35,568 bases of DNA from Chromatiales bacterium (GTDB lineage Bacteria > Pseudomonadota > Gammaproteobacteria > Steroidobacterales > BM003). Shown here in pieces: positions 1 through 9,385 of the stretch. The notes below the pieces were generated by a model that saw only the letters and a list, made by a program, of their open reading frames with translations, made no database searches and was not told where the DNA came from. Within the stretch, counting starts at the first letter, position 1; each line of letters opens with the position of its first letter. The stretch lies in assembly GCA_029864735.1 (NCBI GenBank), contig JAOTSW010000005.1:1-35568 (forward strand), read 5' to 3'. A program made the translations under genes and the position numbers.

Positions 1-37
1 CGCCATTCATTTGTGTTCCGGCTTAAGGAGTAAGATT

Positions 38-1213
38 GTGAACGTCATCCGAATGAGTGAACTGGATCTCGCTGGCAAGAAAGTGTTGATAAGGGAAGAC
101 CTGAACGTTCCCATCAAGGATGGGGCAGTGACCAGTGATGCTCGAATCAGGGCCTCCCTGCCCACCATCAAGATGGCGTTGGATGCGGGTGCTGCGGTCA
201 TGGTGATGAGTCACCTGGGCCGCCCGGTTGAAGGGGAGTTTGACGAGAAGTTTTCACTTGCCCCGGTGGCCAGGCGACTGTCCGAATTGCTGGGTAGGCC
301 CGTGCGATTGGCCGGTGACTGGATAGATGGCGTCGAGGTTCAGCCTGGCGAACTGGTACTGTGCGAGAACGTACGTTTTCTCAAGGGTGAGAAGGCGGAT
401 GACCAATCCCTGGCCCGAAAAATGGCAGCCCTGTGTGACATCTATGTGATGGACGCCTTTGGCACGGCCCACCGCGCCCACGCCAGTACCCACGGTGTGG
501 GCGTGTTGGCAAAGGTGGCCTGCGCCGGGCCTCTGCTGGTTGGTGAGTTGGAGGCCTTACAGCGCGCCCTGAATACGCCCGCACGCCCGGTAGTTGCGAT
601 TGTCGGGGGATCCAAGGTTTCCACCAAACTTGCGGTTCTTGAGACCCTGTCCGGAATCGTTGACTATTTGGTAGTAGGTGGTGGCATCGCCAACACCTTT
701 ATTGCTGCCTCCGGGAACAAAGTGGGTAAATCCTTGTATGAAGCCGATTTGGTCCCTGTGGCCAAAGGCTTGATGCAAAGGGGCGAAAAAGACGGGGCGG
801 AGATTCCGATCCCTACCGACGTGGTTGTCGCGACAGAGTTTTCCGAATCCGCTGAAGCAGATATTCGCCCCGTAAACCAGGTTGGCAAAGACGAAATGAT
901 CATGGACGTCGGTCCGGATACTGCAGAGAGACTCGCTGCTTTGATGGCTGATGCCGGTACTATTGTCTGGAACGGCCCGCTTGGCGTGTTTGAGTTTGAC
1001 CAGTTCGGTGAAGGTACCCGAGTGGTTGCCGAAGCAGTTGCCCAGAGCAAGGCATTTTCGATAGCCGGTGGTGGAGACACCCTGGCCGCGCTGGAAAAAT
1101 ACGACCTGACTGATAGCATTTCATATATCTCAACCGGTGGTGGAGCATTTCTTGAGTTCCTGGAGGGGAAAACCCTGCCGGCAGTAGTAATGCTGCAGAA
1201 CAGGGCGAAATAG
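38..1213 (+). CDS. pgk: Phosphoglycerate kinase
   Basis: Cytosolic glycolytic/gluconeogenic enzyme that moves a phosphate from 1,3-bisphosphoglycerate to ADP. The product is 391 aa, close to the usual 387-400. Visible family motifs are DLNVP near the N-terminus, SHLGRP, and GGGDTLAAL in the C-terminal nucleotide-binding lobe. I chose the GTG at 38 over the track's TTG at 11 because AAGGAG lies 7 nt upstream and the resulting start ([16 protein letters not shown]) lines up with E. coli Pgk from residue 1. An ATG at 53 is a weaker alternative. The gene precedes pyk on the same strand with a 79-nt gap, so co-transcription is possible. The gene upstream is outside the window. Identification is secure. 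Confidence 0.97.
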   Translation: MNVIRMSELDLAGKKVLIREDLNVPIKDGAVTSDARIRASLPTIKMALDAGAAVMVMSHLGRPVEGEFDEKFSLAPVARRLSELLGRPVRLAGDWIDGVEVQPGELVLCENVRFLKGEKADDQSLARKMAALCDIYVMDAFGTAHRAHASTHGVGVLAKVACAGPLLVGELEALQRALNTPARPVVAIVGGSKVSTKLAVLETLSGIVDYLVVGGGIANTFIAASGNKVGKSLYEADLVPVAKGLMQRGEKDGAEIPIPTDVVVATEFSESAEADIRPVNQVGKDEMIMDVGPDTAERLAALMADAGTIVWNGPLGVFEFDQFGEGTRVVAEAVAQSKAFSIAGGGDTLAALEKYDLTDSISYISTGGGAFLEFLEGKTLPAVVMLQNRAK

Positions 1214-1292
1214 GCGGCAGGCAAAAACGAATATCGATATCGAAAAATATAAATGCGTTCAGGACGAGCGCCATATAAAAGGTAAGTACGCT

Positions 1293-2717
1293 ATGCGCAG
1301 CACAAAAATAATTGCGACCCTGGGGCCGGCGACGGATGCTCCCCAGGTTTTGGCCCGCATTTTCACTGCGGGAGTTAACGTCGTGAGAATTAATTTCTCT
1401 CATGGTTCCGCCGAGGACCGGGAAAAGCGGGTGGCGGAAGTGCGCCGTGTCAGCGCCGAGCTTGGCCTGGATGTGGCTATTCTTGGCGACCTGCAAGGAC
1501 CGAAGATTCGGGTTGAGAAATTTGCCGATGGGCCGATTGAGCTGATTGAAGGGGAGCAATTTTCCCTGGATCCCGAGTTGGGGGAATTTGACGGTGACCA
1601 AAACCAGGTCGGCATCACCTACGCCCCCCTTGCCGAAGACGTGTCCGAGGGAGATGTGCTTCTGCTTGATGATGGCCAGATAGAATTGCTGGTGACTGAG
1701 GTCAAAGGCAAGAGGGTGGTTTGCCGTGTGGTGGTGGGCGGAAAGCTTTCCGATAACAAGGGGATGAATCGCCAGGGGGGAGGACTGTCTGCTCCTGCGC
1801 TGACCGAGAAAGACCTGGAAGATATCCAGGCGGCCGCTGCGATGCAGCTGGATTTCCTGGCCGTATCTTTCCCACGCAGTGCCGCCGATATAGAGAATGC
1901 CCGTCGCCTGCTTCATGACGCAGGAGGTTCGGGACTCATCGTGGCCAAGATTGAACGCGCCGAAGCGGTGGAAGACCTTGAAAATATCGTTGAAGCCAGT
2001 GATGTAATCATGATTGCCCGTGGTGACCTGGGCGTGGAGATGGGTTTTTCAAGCGTTCCGGGTATTCAGAAACGCATCCTGGCGATGACCCGCAAGCGCA
2101 ACAAGCTGTCCATAACTGCTACCCAGATGATGGAGTCCATGATCACCCAGCCCCTGCCTACTCGAGCAGAAGTCTCGGACGTGGCTAACGCGGTCCTGGA
2201 CGGCACTGATGCGGTCATGCTTTCTGCGGAAACGGCGGTAGGTAAACGCCCGGTTGCGGTGGTAAGCGCGATGGCCAAGGTTTGCGAGGAGGCCGAGCGT
2301 CACCAGGCCAATCGGGGCTTGAAACGGGTTGCCCGGGAAGATGATTTCCTGGTGATCGATGAGGCCATTGCCATGGCAGCCATGTATACCGCCAATCACT
2401 TGAGTGTGAAGGCGATTGTGGCCTTGACCGAATCCGGGGCAACTGCCCGGTGGATGTCTCGTATCCGCACGGATATTCCGATTTTTGCCTTTACCCGACG
2501 GGATGAAACCCGTCGCCGGGTGCAGATGTACCGGGGCGTGTATCCGGTGCAGTTTGACGTGGTGAATGAAAACTCACAGGAACTTTACCAGGAAGCATTC
2601 AAGGAACTCATTGGCCGTTCTGCAGTGGCTTCCGGTGACCTGGTGATTTTCACGAAGGGTGACATGAAGGGCGTGACCGGCGGCACCAACGCCATGAAGA
2701 TTCTCGAGGTCAGCTAG
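1293..2717 (+). CDS. pyk: Pyruvate kinase
   Basis: Converts phosphoenolpyruvate and ADP to pyruvate and ATP in the cytosol, the last step of glycolysis. At 474 aa it has normal bacterial length. Visible are the N-terminal RSTKIIATLGPA motif, the inserted B domain (about residues 70-165), the active-site stretch VAKIERAEAV, the Mg/phosphate loop IARGDLGVEM, and ITATQMMESM. A C-terminal allosteric domain follows. The ATG at 1293 has an AAAGG-type ribosome site. The gap from pgk holds a 10-bp palindrome, ATATCGATAT (1231-1240), of unknown meaning. I cannot separate PykA from PykF subtype by sequence alone, so the generic symbol is used. Confidence 0.96.
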   Translation: MRSTKIIATLGPATDAPQVLARIFTAGVNVVRINFSHGSAEDREKRVAEVRRVSAELGLDVAILGDLQGPKIRVEKFADGPIELIEGEQFSLDPELGEFDGDQNQVGITYAPLAEDVSEGDVLLLDDGQIELLVTEVKGKRVVCRVVVGGKLSDNKGMNRQGGGLSAPALTEKDLEDIQAAAAMQLDFLAVSFPRSAADIENARRLLHDAGGSGLIVAKIERAEAVEDLENIVEASDVIMIARGDLGVEMGFSSVPGIQKRILAMTRKRNKLSITATQMMESMITQPLPTRAEVSDVANAVLDGTDAVMLSAETAVGKRPVAVVSAMAKVCEEAERHQANRGLKRVAREDDFLVIDEAIAMAAMYTANHLSVKAIVALTESGATARWMSRIRTDIPIFAFTRRDETRRRVQMYRGVYPVQFDVVNENSQELYQEAFKELIGRSAVASGDLVIFTKGDMKGVTGGTNAMKILEVS

Positions 2718-2813
2718 CCTGGGTTTTGTTGTCGCATGCCGCGACCTGAGTTCACTGGCGGTCGCTGGTATGCTGTTCGGGTCGAGACATATGTCCGCGG
2801 TGAAAGGGTGACA

Positions 2814-5195
2814 ATGAAATATCTCAAGCGAATTGGGTTGGGTGTGCTGACCCTGGTTGCAGTCGGGCTGGGTGCGGTTTTTCTGGTCCTGCGATCGAGT
2901 CTTCCTTTGCTCGAAGGGCAGCACCAGATAGCCGGCCTTTCCGCTACCGTGGCAGTTCAGCGGGATGATTCCGGTGTGGTGACTATTCACGGTGCGAACC
3001 GTGTCGACGTTGCCCAGGCCCTTGGTTTTGCCCACGCCCAGGATCGCTTCTTCCAGATGGACCTGTCGCGCCGTATGTCGGCGGGCGAGTTGTCCGCCCT
3101 GTTCGGCGCCGTGGCGCTGGATGCGGACAAGGGCAAGCGGATACACCGATTCCGGGACCTTTCCGCAAGAATATTGAAGAAAGCCTCTGCCGAGGACCGT
3201 CGCCTGCTGGAAGCATATGCTGAAGGCGTCAACCAGGGGCTGGCAGCTATGGATGGCAAGCCCTTTGAATACTGGTTGTTGGGTGTCGAGCCCCAACCCT
3301 GGCTAGCCGAAGACTCCATGCTCGTGCAGTACGCCATGTTCCTGGATTTAAATGATGGATCGGGCGAAAGCGAGGCCTTCAGGGTCACTCTTCGCAGGAT
3401 GTACTCACCTGAGGTCGCTGCATTCCTGCTTCCCGCGGGCGGTCCATGGGATGCCCCCATACAGGGTGACCCGGCAGCGGCTCCGGAGATTCCCGACGCC
3501 GCCCATCTGGATCTTCGCAAGGTCGTCGTGTCCGCTGTGGACAGACCGATGCGGCCTAATCTGGCGATGCTTGAAAGCCAGGTCGATGAAGTGGTCGGGA
3601 GCAACAACTGGGCGGTAGCCGGTTGGCGCAGCGGCACCGGCCAGGCAATGTTGGCAAACGATATGCACCTGGGAATTCGCGTTCCGAACACCTGGTATCG
3701 TGCCCGGCTGCGGGTTAACGATGACACTGATGTCACCGGCGTCACCTTGCCGGGTGTGCCGGCAGTCGTTGCCGGGAGCAATGGGCGCGTTGCCTGGGGC
3801 TTCACCAACAGCTATGGCGATTGGGTGGACCTGGTGGAGCTGGAAATTGACCCGCAGGATTCGAGCCGTTACCGGGTACCCGGGGGTTGGGAAACATTCA
3901 GGCTGGTAGCGGAGACCATCGTGGTCAAGGGAGGCGAAGATCAAGTGCTGGATCTGCGCCTGACGCGATGGGGCCCGGTAGTCGAATATTATGGACGCGA
4001 CTATGCGCTGGAATGGACCGCTCATCATGAGGAGGCCTCCAACCTAGAGTTGTTGAAGATCGAGCAGGCCGGTTCGGTTGAGCAGGCCATGGCGATTGTT
4101 AACCGTGCCGGCACACCTGCTCAGAATTTTGTGGTTGCTGATGACCAGGGCAATATCGGCTGGACCATCATGGGCAAAATTCCCCGGCGTGGCGACAAGG
4201 CCGATTGGGATCCCATCCAGGCTGCGCGTGGCGAAAGCGGCTGGCAGGGTTGGCTGGAGCCCGAGGAGTACCCGCGAATCGTCAATCCGGAATCCGGGAT
4301 TATCTGGACCGCAAACAGTCGGGTGGTCAGCGACGAGGCCCTGGCAATAGTTGGTGACGGGGGCTATGCCCTGGGCGCCCGGGGCAAGCAGATTCGCGAT
4401 GACCTGATGGCCCTGGACAAGCCGGTGTTGGATGACATGCTTGGCGTGCAGTTGGATGACCGGGCAGTGTTCCTGGCGCCCTGGCAGGAATTGTTGCTGG
4501 GGGTGCTCGACGATGACGCCGTGGAAGGACATCAGGATCGCGCGGCTTTTCGTGACCTGGTTCGAGACTGGATTCCCCGGGCAAGCATCGATTCAGTTGG
4601 GTACCGGTTTGTTCGTGCTTATCGTTTGATAGTCCAGAAACAGGTTTTCGACAGTCTTGTCTATGAAATGCGCGAGGCTTACCCGGAAATGAATGAACCG
4701 GTGCCATGGCAGTTTGAGGCATCTTTGTGGCGACTGGTCACCGAGCGGCCCCAGCACCTGCTGGTGCTCCCATACCAGAGTTGGGACGAATTCCTGTTAC
4801 ACGCCGCCGACGATTTGATTGAAGAATATCGGACCACCTATGGGGATGAGTTTGCCGCCCGGACCTGGGGCGAGCGAAATACGGCAGCGATTCGCCATCC
4901 CTTGAGTAGCGCCATTCCTCTGGTTGGCAGCTGGCTGAATATGCCGGTAGAGCCACTGGCCGGGGATTCAAACATGCCCAGGGTCCAGGCCCGCAGCTTC
5001 GGGGCCTCGGAGAGATTTGCCGTATCACCCAATCCGGACCTGGACGGCTACTTCCAGATGCCCGGCGGGCAAAGCGGCCATCCTCTTTCGGATTTCTACA
5101 GCCGTGGGCATGAGCTCTGGGTGAATGGCCAGGCTGCTGCATTCCAGGCTGGAAGCACTCGCTACCTGCTTGAGCTACAACCAGAACAGAATTAG
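2814..5195 (+). CDS. Penicillin acylase family N-terminal nucleophile hydrolase
   Basis: Likely an amidohydrolase that cuts amide-linked acyl groups; acyl-homoserine lactones, beta-lactams or other N-acyl compounds are all possible substrates. The 793-aa precursor has one N-terminal hydrophobic segment (about residues 5-28) acting as signal or anchor, so it acts in the periplasm or at the membrane. An alpha region follows, then the expected self-cleavage site Gly-Ser at residues 262-263 (GSNNWAVAG), which would make Ser263 the beta-chain nucleophile. Further family signs are NDMHL, QNFVVADDQGNIGW and the catalytic-Asn motif TANSR. I chose ATG 2814 over the track's 2736 because AAAGGG precedes it and the signal segment then starts at residue 1. 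It follows pyk by 96 nt and precedes the MoxR gene. Substrate cannot be read from sequence. Confidence 0.9.
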   Translation: MKYLKRIGLGVLTLVAVGLGAVFLVLRSSLPLLEGQHQIAGLSATVAVQRDDSGVVTIHGANRVDVAQALGFAHAQDRFFQMDLSRRMSAGELSALFGAVALDADKGKRIHRFRDLSARILKKASAEDRRLLEAYAEGVNQGLAAMDGKPFEYWLLGVEPQPWLAEDSMLVQYAMFLDLNDGSGESEAFRVTLRRMYSPEVAAFLLPAGGPWDAPIQGDPAAAPEIPDAAHLDLRKVVVSAVDRPMRPNLAMLESQVDEVVGSNNWAVAGWRSGTGQAMLANDMHLGIRVPNTWYRARLRVNDDTDVTGVTLPGVPAVVAGSNGRVAWGFTNSYGDWVDLVELEIDPQDSSRYRVPGGWETFRLVAETIVVKGGEDQVLDLRLTRWGPVVEYYGRDYALEWTAHHEEASNLELLKIEQAGSVEQAMAIVNRAGTPAQNFVVADDQGNIGWTIMGKIPRRGDKADWDPIQAARGESGWQGWLEPEEYPRIVNPESGIIWTANSRVVSDEALAIVGDGGYALGARGKQIRDDLMALDKPVLDDMLGVQLDDRAVFLAPWQELLLGVLDDDAVEGHQDRAAFRDLVRDWIPRASIDSVGYRFVRAYRLIVQKQVFDSLVYEMREAYPEMNEPVPWQFEASLWRLVTERPQHLLVLPYQSWDEFLLHAADDLIEEYRTTYGDEFAARTWGERNTAAIRHPLSSAIPLVGSWLNMPVEPLAGDSNMPRVQARSFGASERFAVSPNPDLDGYFQMPGGQSGHPLSDFYSRGHELWVNGQAAAFQAGSTRYLLELQPEQN

Positions 5196-5249
5196 TCATA
5201 CATCTTTCGCTGCAAAGGTCATGGCAGGCGTAAGAGACAGGAGAAGGAT

Positions 5250-6104
5250 ATGCAAAAAGGACGATTTGAGGGCACCGAGCGGTATATCGCGACCAAGGAC
5301 CTGATGGCTGCGGTAAATGCGGGGGTTACCCTGGGTCGGCCTATATTGATTAAGGGCGAACCGGGTACCGGTAAGACCCAGTTGGCCGAAGAAGTGGCCC
5401 TTAGCCTGGGACTGCCCCTGCACCAGTGGCACATCAAGTCCACCACGAAGGCTCAGCAGGGACTGTATGAGTATGATGCGGTGGCGAGGCTGCGTGACTC
5501 ACAGCTGGGAAAGGAGCGCGTTCACGACATTGCCAACTATATTGTCAAAGGGGCGCTATGGGAGGCGTTCGATTCGGAGGTCAAGCCGGTACTGTTGATT
5601 GACGAGATCGACAAGGCTGACATCGAATTTCCCAATGACCTGCTACGTGAGCTGGACAGGATGGAGTTCTTTGTTTACGAAACCCGTGAACTGGTAAAAG
5701 CCACCCACCGACCCATCATTATTATCACCAGCAATAATGAGAAGGAACTTCCGGATGCATTCCTGCGCCGATGCTTTTTCCACTACATCCAGTTTCCCGA
5801 CGCGGCGACGATGTCGAGCATCGTCGAGGTGCATCATCCCGGTCTGAAAAAGCAGCTGTTGTCCGAGGCGCTAAATGCTTTCTACCAGTTGCGTGACACT
5901 CCCGGGCTGAAGAAAAAGCCGTCCACCTCGGAATTGCTGGACTGGATAAAGTTGTTGCTCGCAGAAGACGTGCCGGTTGAAGCCTTGCGTGGTGGCGATT
6001 CCCGGAAGGCACTGCCACCGTTCTATGGGGCATTGTTAAAAAACGAACAGGACGTTCACTTGTTTGAACAGCTTATCTTCTTGAATCGACGGGATGCTCG
6101 TTAA
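5250..6104 (+). CDS. MoxR-family AAA+ ATPase
   Basis: Cytosolic AAA+ ATPase of the MoxR class, which typically works as a chaperone with a partner VWA protein to mature or activate another complex. The 284-aa product shows Walker A (GEPGTGKTQ, about residues 33-41), Walker B (LLIDEIDKAD), a sensor-type ITSNN and an arginine-finger region (PDAFLRRC). The ATG at 5250 has a strong GGAGAAGG ribosome site. The end overlaps the next gene by 11 nt, so the two are almost certainly translationally coupled. The 54-nt gap from the acylase gene suggests one transcript. The client of this pair is unknown. Confidence 0.93.
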   Translation: MQKGRFEGTERYIATKDLMAAVNAGVTLGRPILIKGEPGTGKTQLAEEVALSLGLPLHQWHIKSTTKAQQGLYEYDAVARLRDSQLGKERVHDIANYIVKGALWEAFDSEVKPVLLIDEIDKADIEFPNDLLRELDRMEFFVYETRELVKATHRPIIIITSNNEKELPDAFLRRCFFHYIQFPDAATMSSIVEVHHPGLKKQLLSEALNAFYQLRDTPGLKKKPSTSELLDWIKLLLAEDVPVEALRGGDSRKALPPFYGALLKNEQDVHLFEQLIFLNRRDAR

Positions 6105-7269
6105 ATTCTTTTTCATGCTGCGTGAGGCCGGGTTGAAGGTGACTCTGCCGGAATTCCTGACCTTGCTGGATGCGCTGGATGCGGGTCTGGCGGGCTACAG
6201 TGTGGAGGAGTTTTACTATCTTTCTCGCAGTGCACTGGTGAAGGACGAGACCAAGTTTGATCGTTTTGACCAGGTGTTCGGGGCCCACTTCCAGGGCGCC
6301 GAAACCCTGTTCGGGGAGCACCTGGATGAGATTCCCGAGGAGTGGTTGCGTCGCCAGGTAGAGCTTGGTCTGAGCGAAGAAGAGAAAGCCAGGATCGAGG
6401 CACTGGGTGGCTGGGACAAACTCATGGAAACCTTGCGCCAGCGTCTGAAAGAGCAGAAAGAACGTCACGAAGGTGGCAACAAATGGATAGGCACGGGCGG
6501 CACCTCGCCATTCGGGGCGTACGGCTATAACCCGGAAGGTGTTCGAATCGGGCAGCAGGGCAGCCGCCACAGGCGGGCAGTCAAGGTCTGGGACAAGCGG
6601 GAATTTCGCAACCTTGATGATTCTCTTGAGTTGGGTACGCGGAACATGAAGGTGGCCCTGCGACGATTGCGAAAATTTGCCCGACAGGGTGCCGACTATG
6701 AACTGGATCTGGATGACACCATTCGTTCAACCGCTCGAAATGCAGGCATGCTGGATATCAAGATGGTCCCCGAGCGGCATAATTCCGTGAAGGTTCTGTT
6801 GTTCCTGGACGTGGGCGGTTCCATGGAGGATCACGTCAGGGTCTGCGAGGAGCTTTTCTCAGCAGCCCGCAGTGAATTTAAGCAGCTGGAATATTTTTAT
6901 TTTCACAATTGTGTCTACGAGGGGCTCTGGAAGGATAATCGTCGTCGATACAACCAGCGAATGCCCACCCTGGATGTGATTCACCGCTACAGCGCGGACT
7001 ACAAGCTGATATTCGTGGGCGATGCCACCATGAGTCCCTACGAGATCAGTTACCCCGGCGGTAGCGTTGAACATCTCAATGAAGAGCCCGGTGCAGTCTG
7101 GATGAAACGTCTGCTGAATACCTATCCCAAGAGTGTCTGGCTTAATCCTGAACCGGTGCAGCGCTGGGATTACACGCCGTCAATCCAGATGCTGCGAGAA
7201 TTGATGGACCAGCGAATGTTTCCCCTGACCGTGAGCGGCCTGGAAGAGGGTATGCGAAAGTTGCTCTAA
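6094..7269 (+). CDS. VWA domain protein, CoxE-like, partner of MoxR
   Basis: Partner protein of the upstream MoxR ATPase; such pairs are thought to remodel or load metal into target complexes. The 391-aa protein starts with a helical region (about 1-150, including a charged stretch rich in K, E and R near 110-130). The C-terminal half is a von Willebrand A fold beginning at LLFLDVGGSM (Asp239). The usual metal site is DxSxS; here it reads D-V-G-G-S, so the second position is Gly. The FVGDATMSPYE segment further on supplies a later acidic residue. The start overlaps the ATPase gene by 11 nt. The gene ends 18 nt before the convergent peroxiredoxin gene. No signal peptide or membrane segment is seen. 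Confidence 0.88.
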   Translation: MLVKFFFMLREAGLKVTLPEFLTLLDALDAGLAGYSVEEFYYLSRSALVKDETKFDRFDQVFGAHFQGAETLFGEHLDEIPEEWLRRQVELGLSEEEKARIEALGGWDKLMETLRQRLKEQKERHEGGNKWIGTGGTSPFGAYGYNPEGVRIGQQGSRHRRAVKVWDKREFRNLDDSLELGTRNMKVALRRLRKFARQGADYELDLDDTIRSTARNAGMLDIKMVPERHNSVKVLLFLDVGGSMEDHVRVCEELFSAARSEFKQLEYFYFHNCVYEGLWKDNRRRYNQRMPTLDVIHRYSADYKLIFVGDATMSPYEISYPGGSVEHLNEEPGAVWMKRLLNTYPKSVWLNPEPVQRWDYTPSIQMLRELMDQRMFPLTVSGLEEGMRKLL

Positions 7270-7287
7270 CCGCCTTTCCGGGGTGAC

Positions 7288-7818
7288 TTACATCAGTCCT
7301 TTAAGGTCGTCCATGATCTGTGTCGAGTGCTTGTCAGGATCAACAGTGTCGTAGCGCTTGGCAATAGTACCGTCTGGCCCGATCAGGTACGTCTTGCGAT
7401 TGGCCAGTTTCAGCAGGCCCAGCAACTTGAAGCCGGCATAGGTGGCGCTTACCTCGCCAGTGGTGTCAGCCAGCAAAGGGAAGGGCAGGTTGTGCTTTTC
7501 GGAAAATGCCTGGTGTGACTCCACATCGTCGGTACTGACACCCAGGATGTGGACGCCCATCTTGCGGAAGCTCAGGATGTCATCGCGAAAATTGCATGCC
7601 TCGGTCGTGCATCCCGGAGTGTCGTCCTTGGGATAGAAATACAGCACCACCCATTTACCTTTGTAGTCCTCTATTGAGTGCCACTTGTTATTTTGATCTT
7701 GCAGGCGGAAGGAGGGCGCAGCGCTGCCCTCCGGGAGGAGTTCAGCAGACCAGGAATTTTGGAAAGCCAGGGTCAGGCAGACTGTCAGTGTGGCGGCAGT
7801 AATTCCGAAAATTCTCAT
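7288..7818 (-). CDS. Exported PrxQ/Bcp-type peroxiredoxin
   Basis: Thiol peroxidase reducing hydrogen peroxide or organic peroxides. The 176-aa product begins with a typical Sec signal peptide (MRIFGITAATLTVCLTLA..., predicted cut near WSA-EL), so it should act in the periplasm, unlike cytosolic E. coli Bcp. The thioredoxin-fold core shows YFYPKDDTPGCTTEAC: the peroxidatic Cys in PGCT and a second Cys five residues later, the atypical two-Cys PrxQ arrangement. A GAGGA site lies 9 nt before the ATG. It is convergent with the VWA gene. It lies on the same strand as mgtE but 208 nt beyond it, so it probably has its own promoter; I could not pick one with confidence. Confidence 0.92.
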   Translation of the reverse strand: MRIFGITAATLTVCLTLAFQNSWSAELLPEGSAAPSFRLQDQNNKWHSIEDYKGKWVVLYFYPKDDTPGCTTEACNFRDDILSFRKMGVHILGVSTDDVESHQAFSEKHNLPFPLLADTTGEVSATYAGFKLLGLLKLANRKTYLIGPDGTIAKRYDTVDPDKHSTQIMDDLKGLM

Positions 7819-8026
7819 CTTAAGGGTTCCTCAAGCGTTTGGTGATCTCATCCACGGCTAATAAACAGGTTGATGGAGTTAAGAATAAACCAGTTATGTG
7901 TTTTGCGGCTATTGAATTCGACGAAAGTCCGGGAGTGGATGTGTCGAGTAGCCTTGGCGTGTCAGCTCAGGGCACAAGGCAGCCGAGTACCCTGCCGGGG
8001 TTGTCCGGCGGCGAATCATCGGGCTC

Positions 8027-9385
8027 TCAAAGCAGGACTAGGGATCCCAGGCCGAGGAAGGCGGCGAAACCAATCACATCGGTGAAGGTGGTCAGGACAA
8101 CGCTGCCGGCCAGTGCCGGATCGACACCGAGTCTGCGCAACAAGAGGGGAATCCCGACACCTGAAATCGCTGCCACCACCAGATTGATGATCAGGGCGGC
8201 GGCGATGACCGCACCGATGCGCCAGTCGCCAAACCACAAGACCACCGCCAGGGCGACGATGCTTGCCCAGGCAACTCCATTCAGCAGGCCAACCATGATT
8301 TCCTTGTTGAGTAACCAATGGGAGTTGGACTTCTCAACCTGGCCCAGTGCGATACCGCGAATCATCAGGGTCAGGGTCTGGCTTCCCGCGATGCCTCCCA
8401 TACTGGCCACGATAGGCATGAGGATGGCCAGTACCACCACCTGGTCCAGGGTTGCCTGGAATAATCCCACCACCCAGGAGGCGAGGAAGGCCGTGGCCAG
8501 GTTTACCCCCAGCCATACGGCCCGGCGCCGGGCGCTGCTGAAAACCGGGGCGAACATATCCTCGTCTTCATCCAGACCGGCCATGCTCATCAGGGAATGC
8601 TCGCCCTGCTCGCGGATAACGTCGACCACGTCATCAATAGTGATCCGGCCCAGGAGTTGGCCCTTCTCATCCACCACGGCGGCGGACAGCAAATCCCGGT
8701 CCGAGAACTGCATTGCGACCTTTGCTGCCGACGTATCTGCAAGCAAGTGCACTGGATCTGAATCCATTACTTCCGAGACCGCCAGGGCGGGGTCTGCGGT
8801 CAGCAGGGTAGTCAGAGGCAGGGTCCCCAGGTAGAGGTCATTTCGGTTAACTACAAACAGGGCATCAGTTTTATCCGGAACGCCCCCGCTTAATCGCAGA
8901 TAACGCAGCACGACCTCGATGCTCACGTCCGGGCGTACGGTTACCGTATCCGGATTCATCAGGCCACCGGCAGAGTCTTCCGGGTAGGCAAGAACCGCTT
9001 GCAGACGGTCCTTGTGCTGCTGGTCCATTGAGTGCATGACCTGCTGGATAATCGCTTCCGGCAAATCAATCAGGAAGTCGGCCAGGTCATCCAGTTCCAT
9101 GCCGTCGGCGGCGGCGACGATTTCCTCATCGTCCATGGTTGCGATGATGCTGGCGCGCACCTCGTCATTGAGGCCCAGCAGGATGTCGCCTTCGTTATCC
9201 GCGGGAACAAGTTCCCAAAGAATCTGGCGTTCAGCGGGTCTCAGGGATTCGATCAGCGAGGCAACTTCCGCCGGATGCAGTGCATTGATCATCCGTTTTG
9301 CCGGGCGCATCGATCCCGCGTCCAGAGCGCTGCGTAGCGCTTCCAGCCGTGTTGAGGGATTTACGATTTGCTCGACTTCCGCCAT
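8027..9385 (-). CDS. mgtE: Magnesium transporter MgtE
   Basis: Inner-membrane Mg2+ channel/transporter. The 452-aa product has the standard layout. A cytosolic N domain of helical repeats (about 1-130, rich in LRPAERQ-like segments) is followed by two CBS domains (about 135-255, starting at YPEDSAGGLMNPDTVTV). Five membrane helices (about 285-452) end in the pore-region signature TFTDVIGFAAFLGLGSL. In this family the N and CBS domains sense cytosolic Mg2+ and gate the pore. The ATG at 9385 has a GAGTGAAAG-type site. It lies 102 nt downstream of rapZ on the same strand, in the place it holds in Pseudomonas, but with no NPr gene between them. Confidence 0.95.
   Translation of the reverse strand: MAEVEQIVNPSTRLEALRSALDAGSMRPAKRMINALHPAEVASLIESLRPAERQILWELVPADNEGDILLGLNDEVRASIIATMDDEEIVAAADGMELDDLADFLIDLPEAIIQQVMHSMDQQHKDRLQAVLAYPEDSAGGLMNPDTVTVRPDVSIEVVLRYLRLSGGVPDKTDALFVVNRNDLYLGTLPLTTLLTADPALAVSEVMDSDPVHLLADTSAAKVAMQFSDRDLLSAAVVDEKGQLLGRITIDDVVDVIREQGEHSLMSMAGLDEDEDMFAPVFSSARRRAVWLGVNLATAFLASWVVGLFQATLDQVVVLAILMPIVASMGGIAGSQTLTLMIRGIALGQVEKSNSHWLLNKEIMVGLLNGVAWASIVALAVVLWFGDWRIGAVIAAALIINLVVAAISGVGIPLLLRRLGVDPALAGSVVLTTFTDVIGFAAFLGLGSLVLL

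Noticed and set aside
1231-1240. ATATCGATAT palindrome in the pgk-pyk gap
   Set aside because: Short AT-rich palindromes are common and no second copy or known motif was seen.
960-1916. 318-aa minus-strand ORF across pgk and pyk
   Set aside because: It spans two certain genes on the other strand and has low-quality composition; a shadow ORF.
2766-2774. Extended -10-like TGGTATGCT before the acylase gene
   Set aside because: There is no -35 match and such short elements arise by chance; it only mildly supports the start at 2814.
7839-8834. 331-aa plus-strand ORF
   Set aside because: It lies antisense to mgtE, has Ser/Arg/Thr-rich shadow composition and no family match; mgtE is certain on the other strand.
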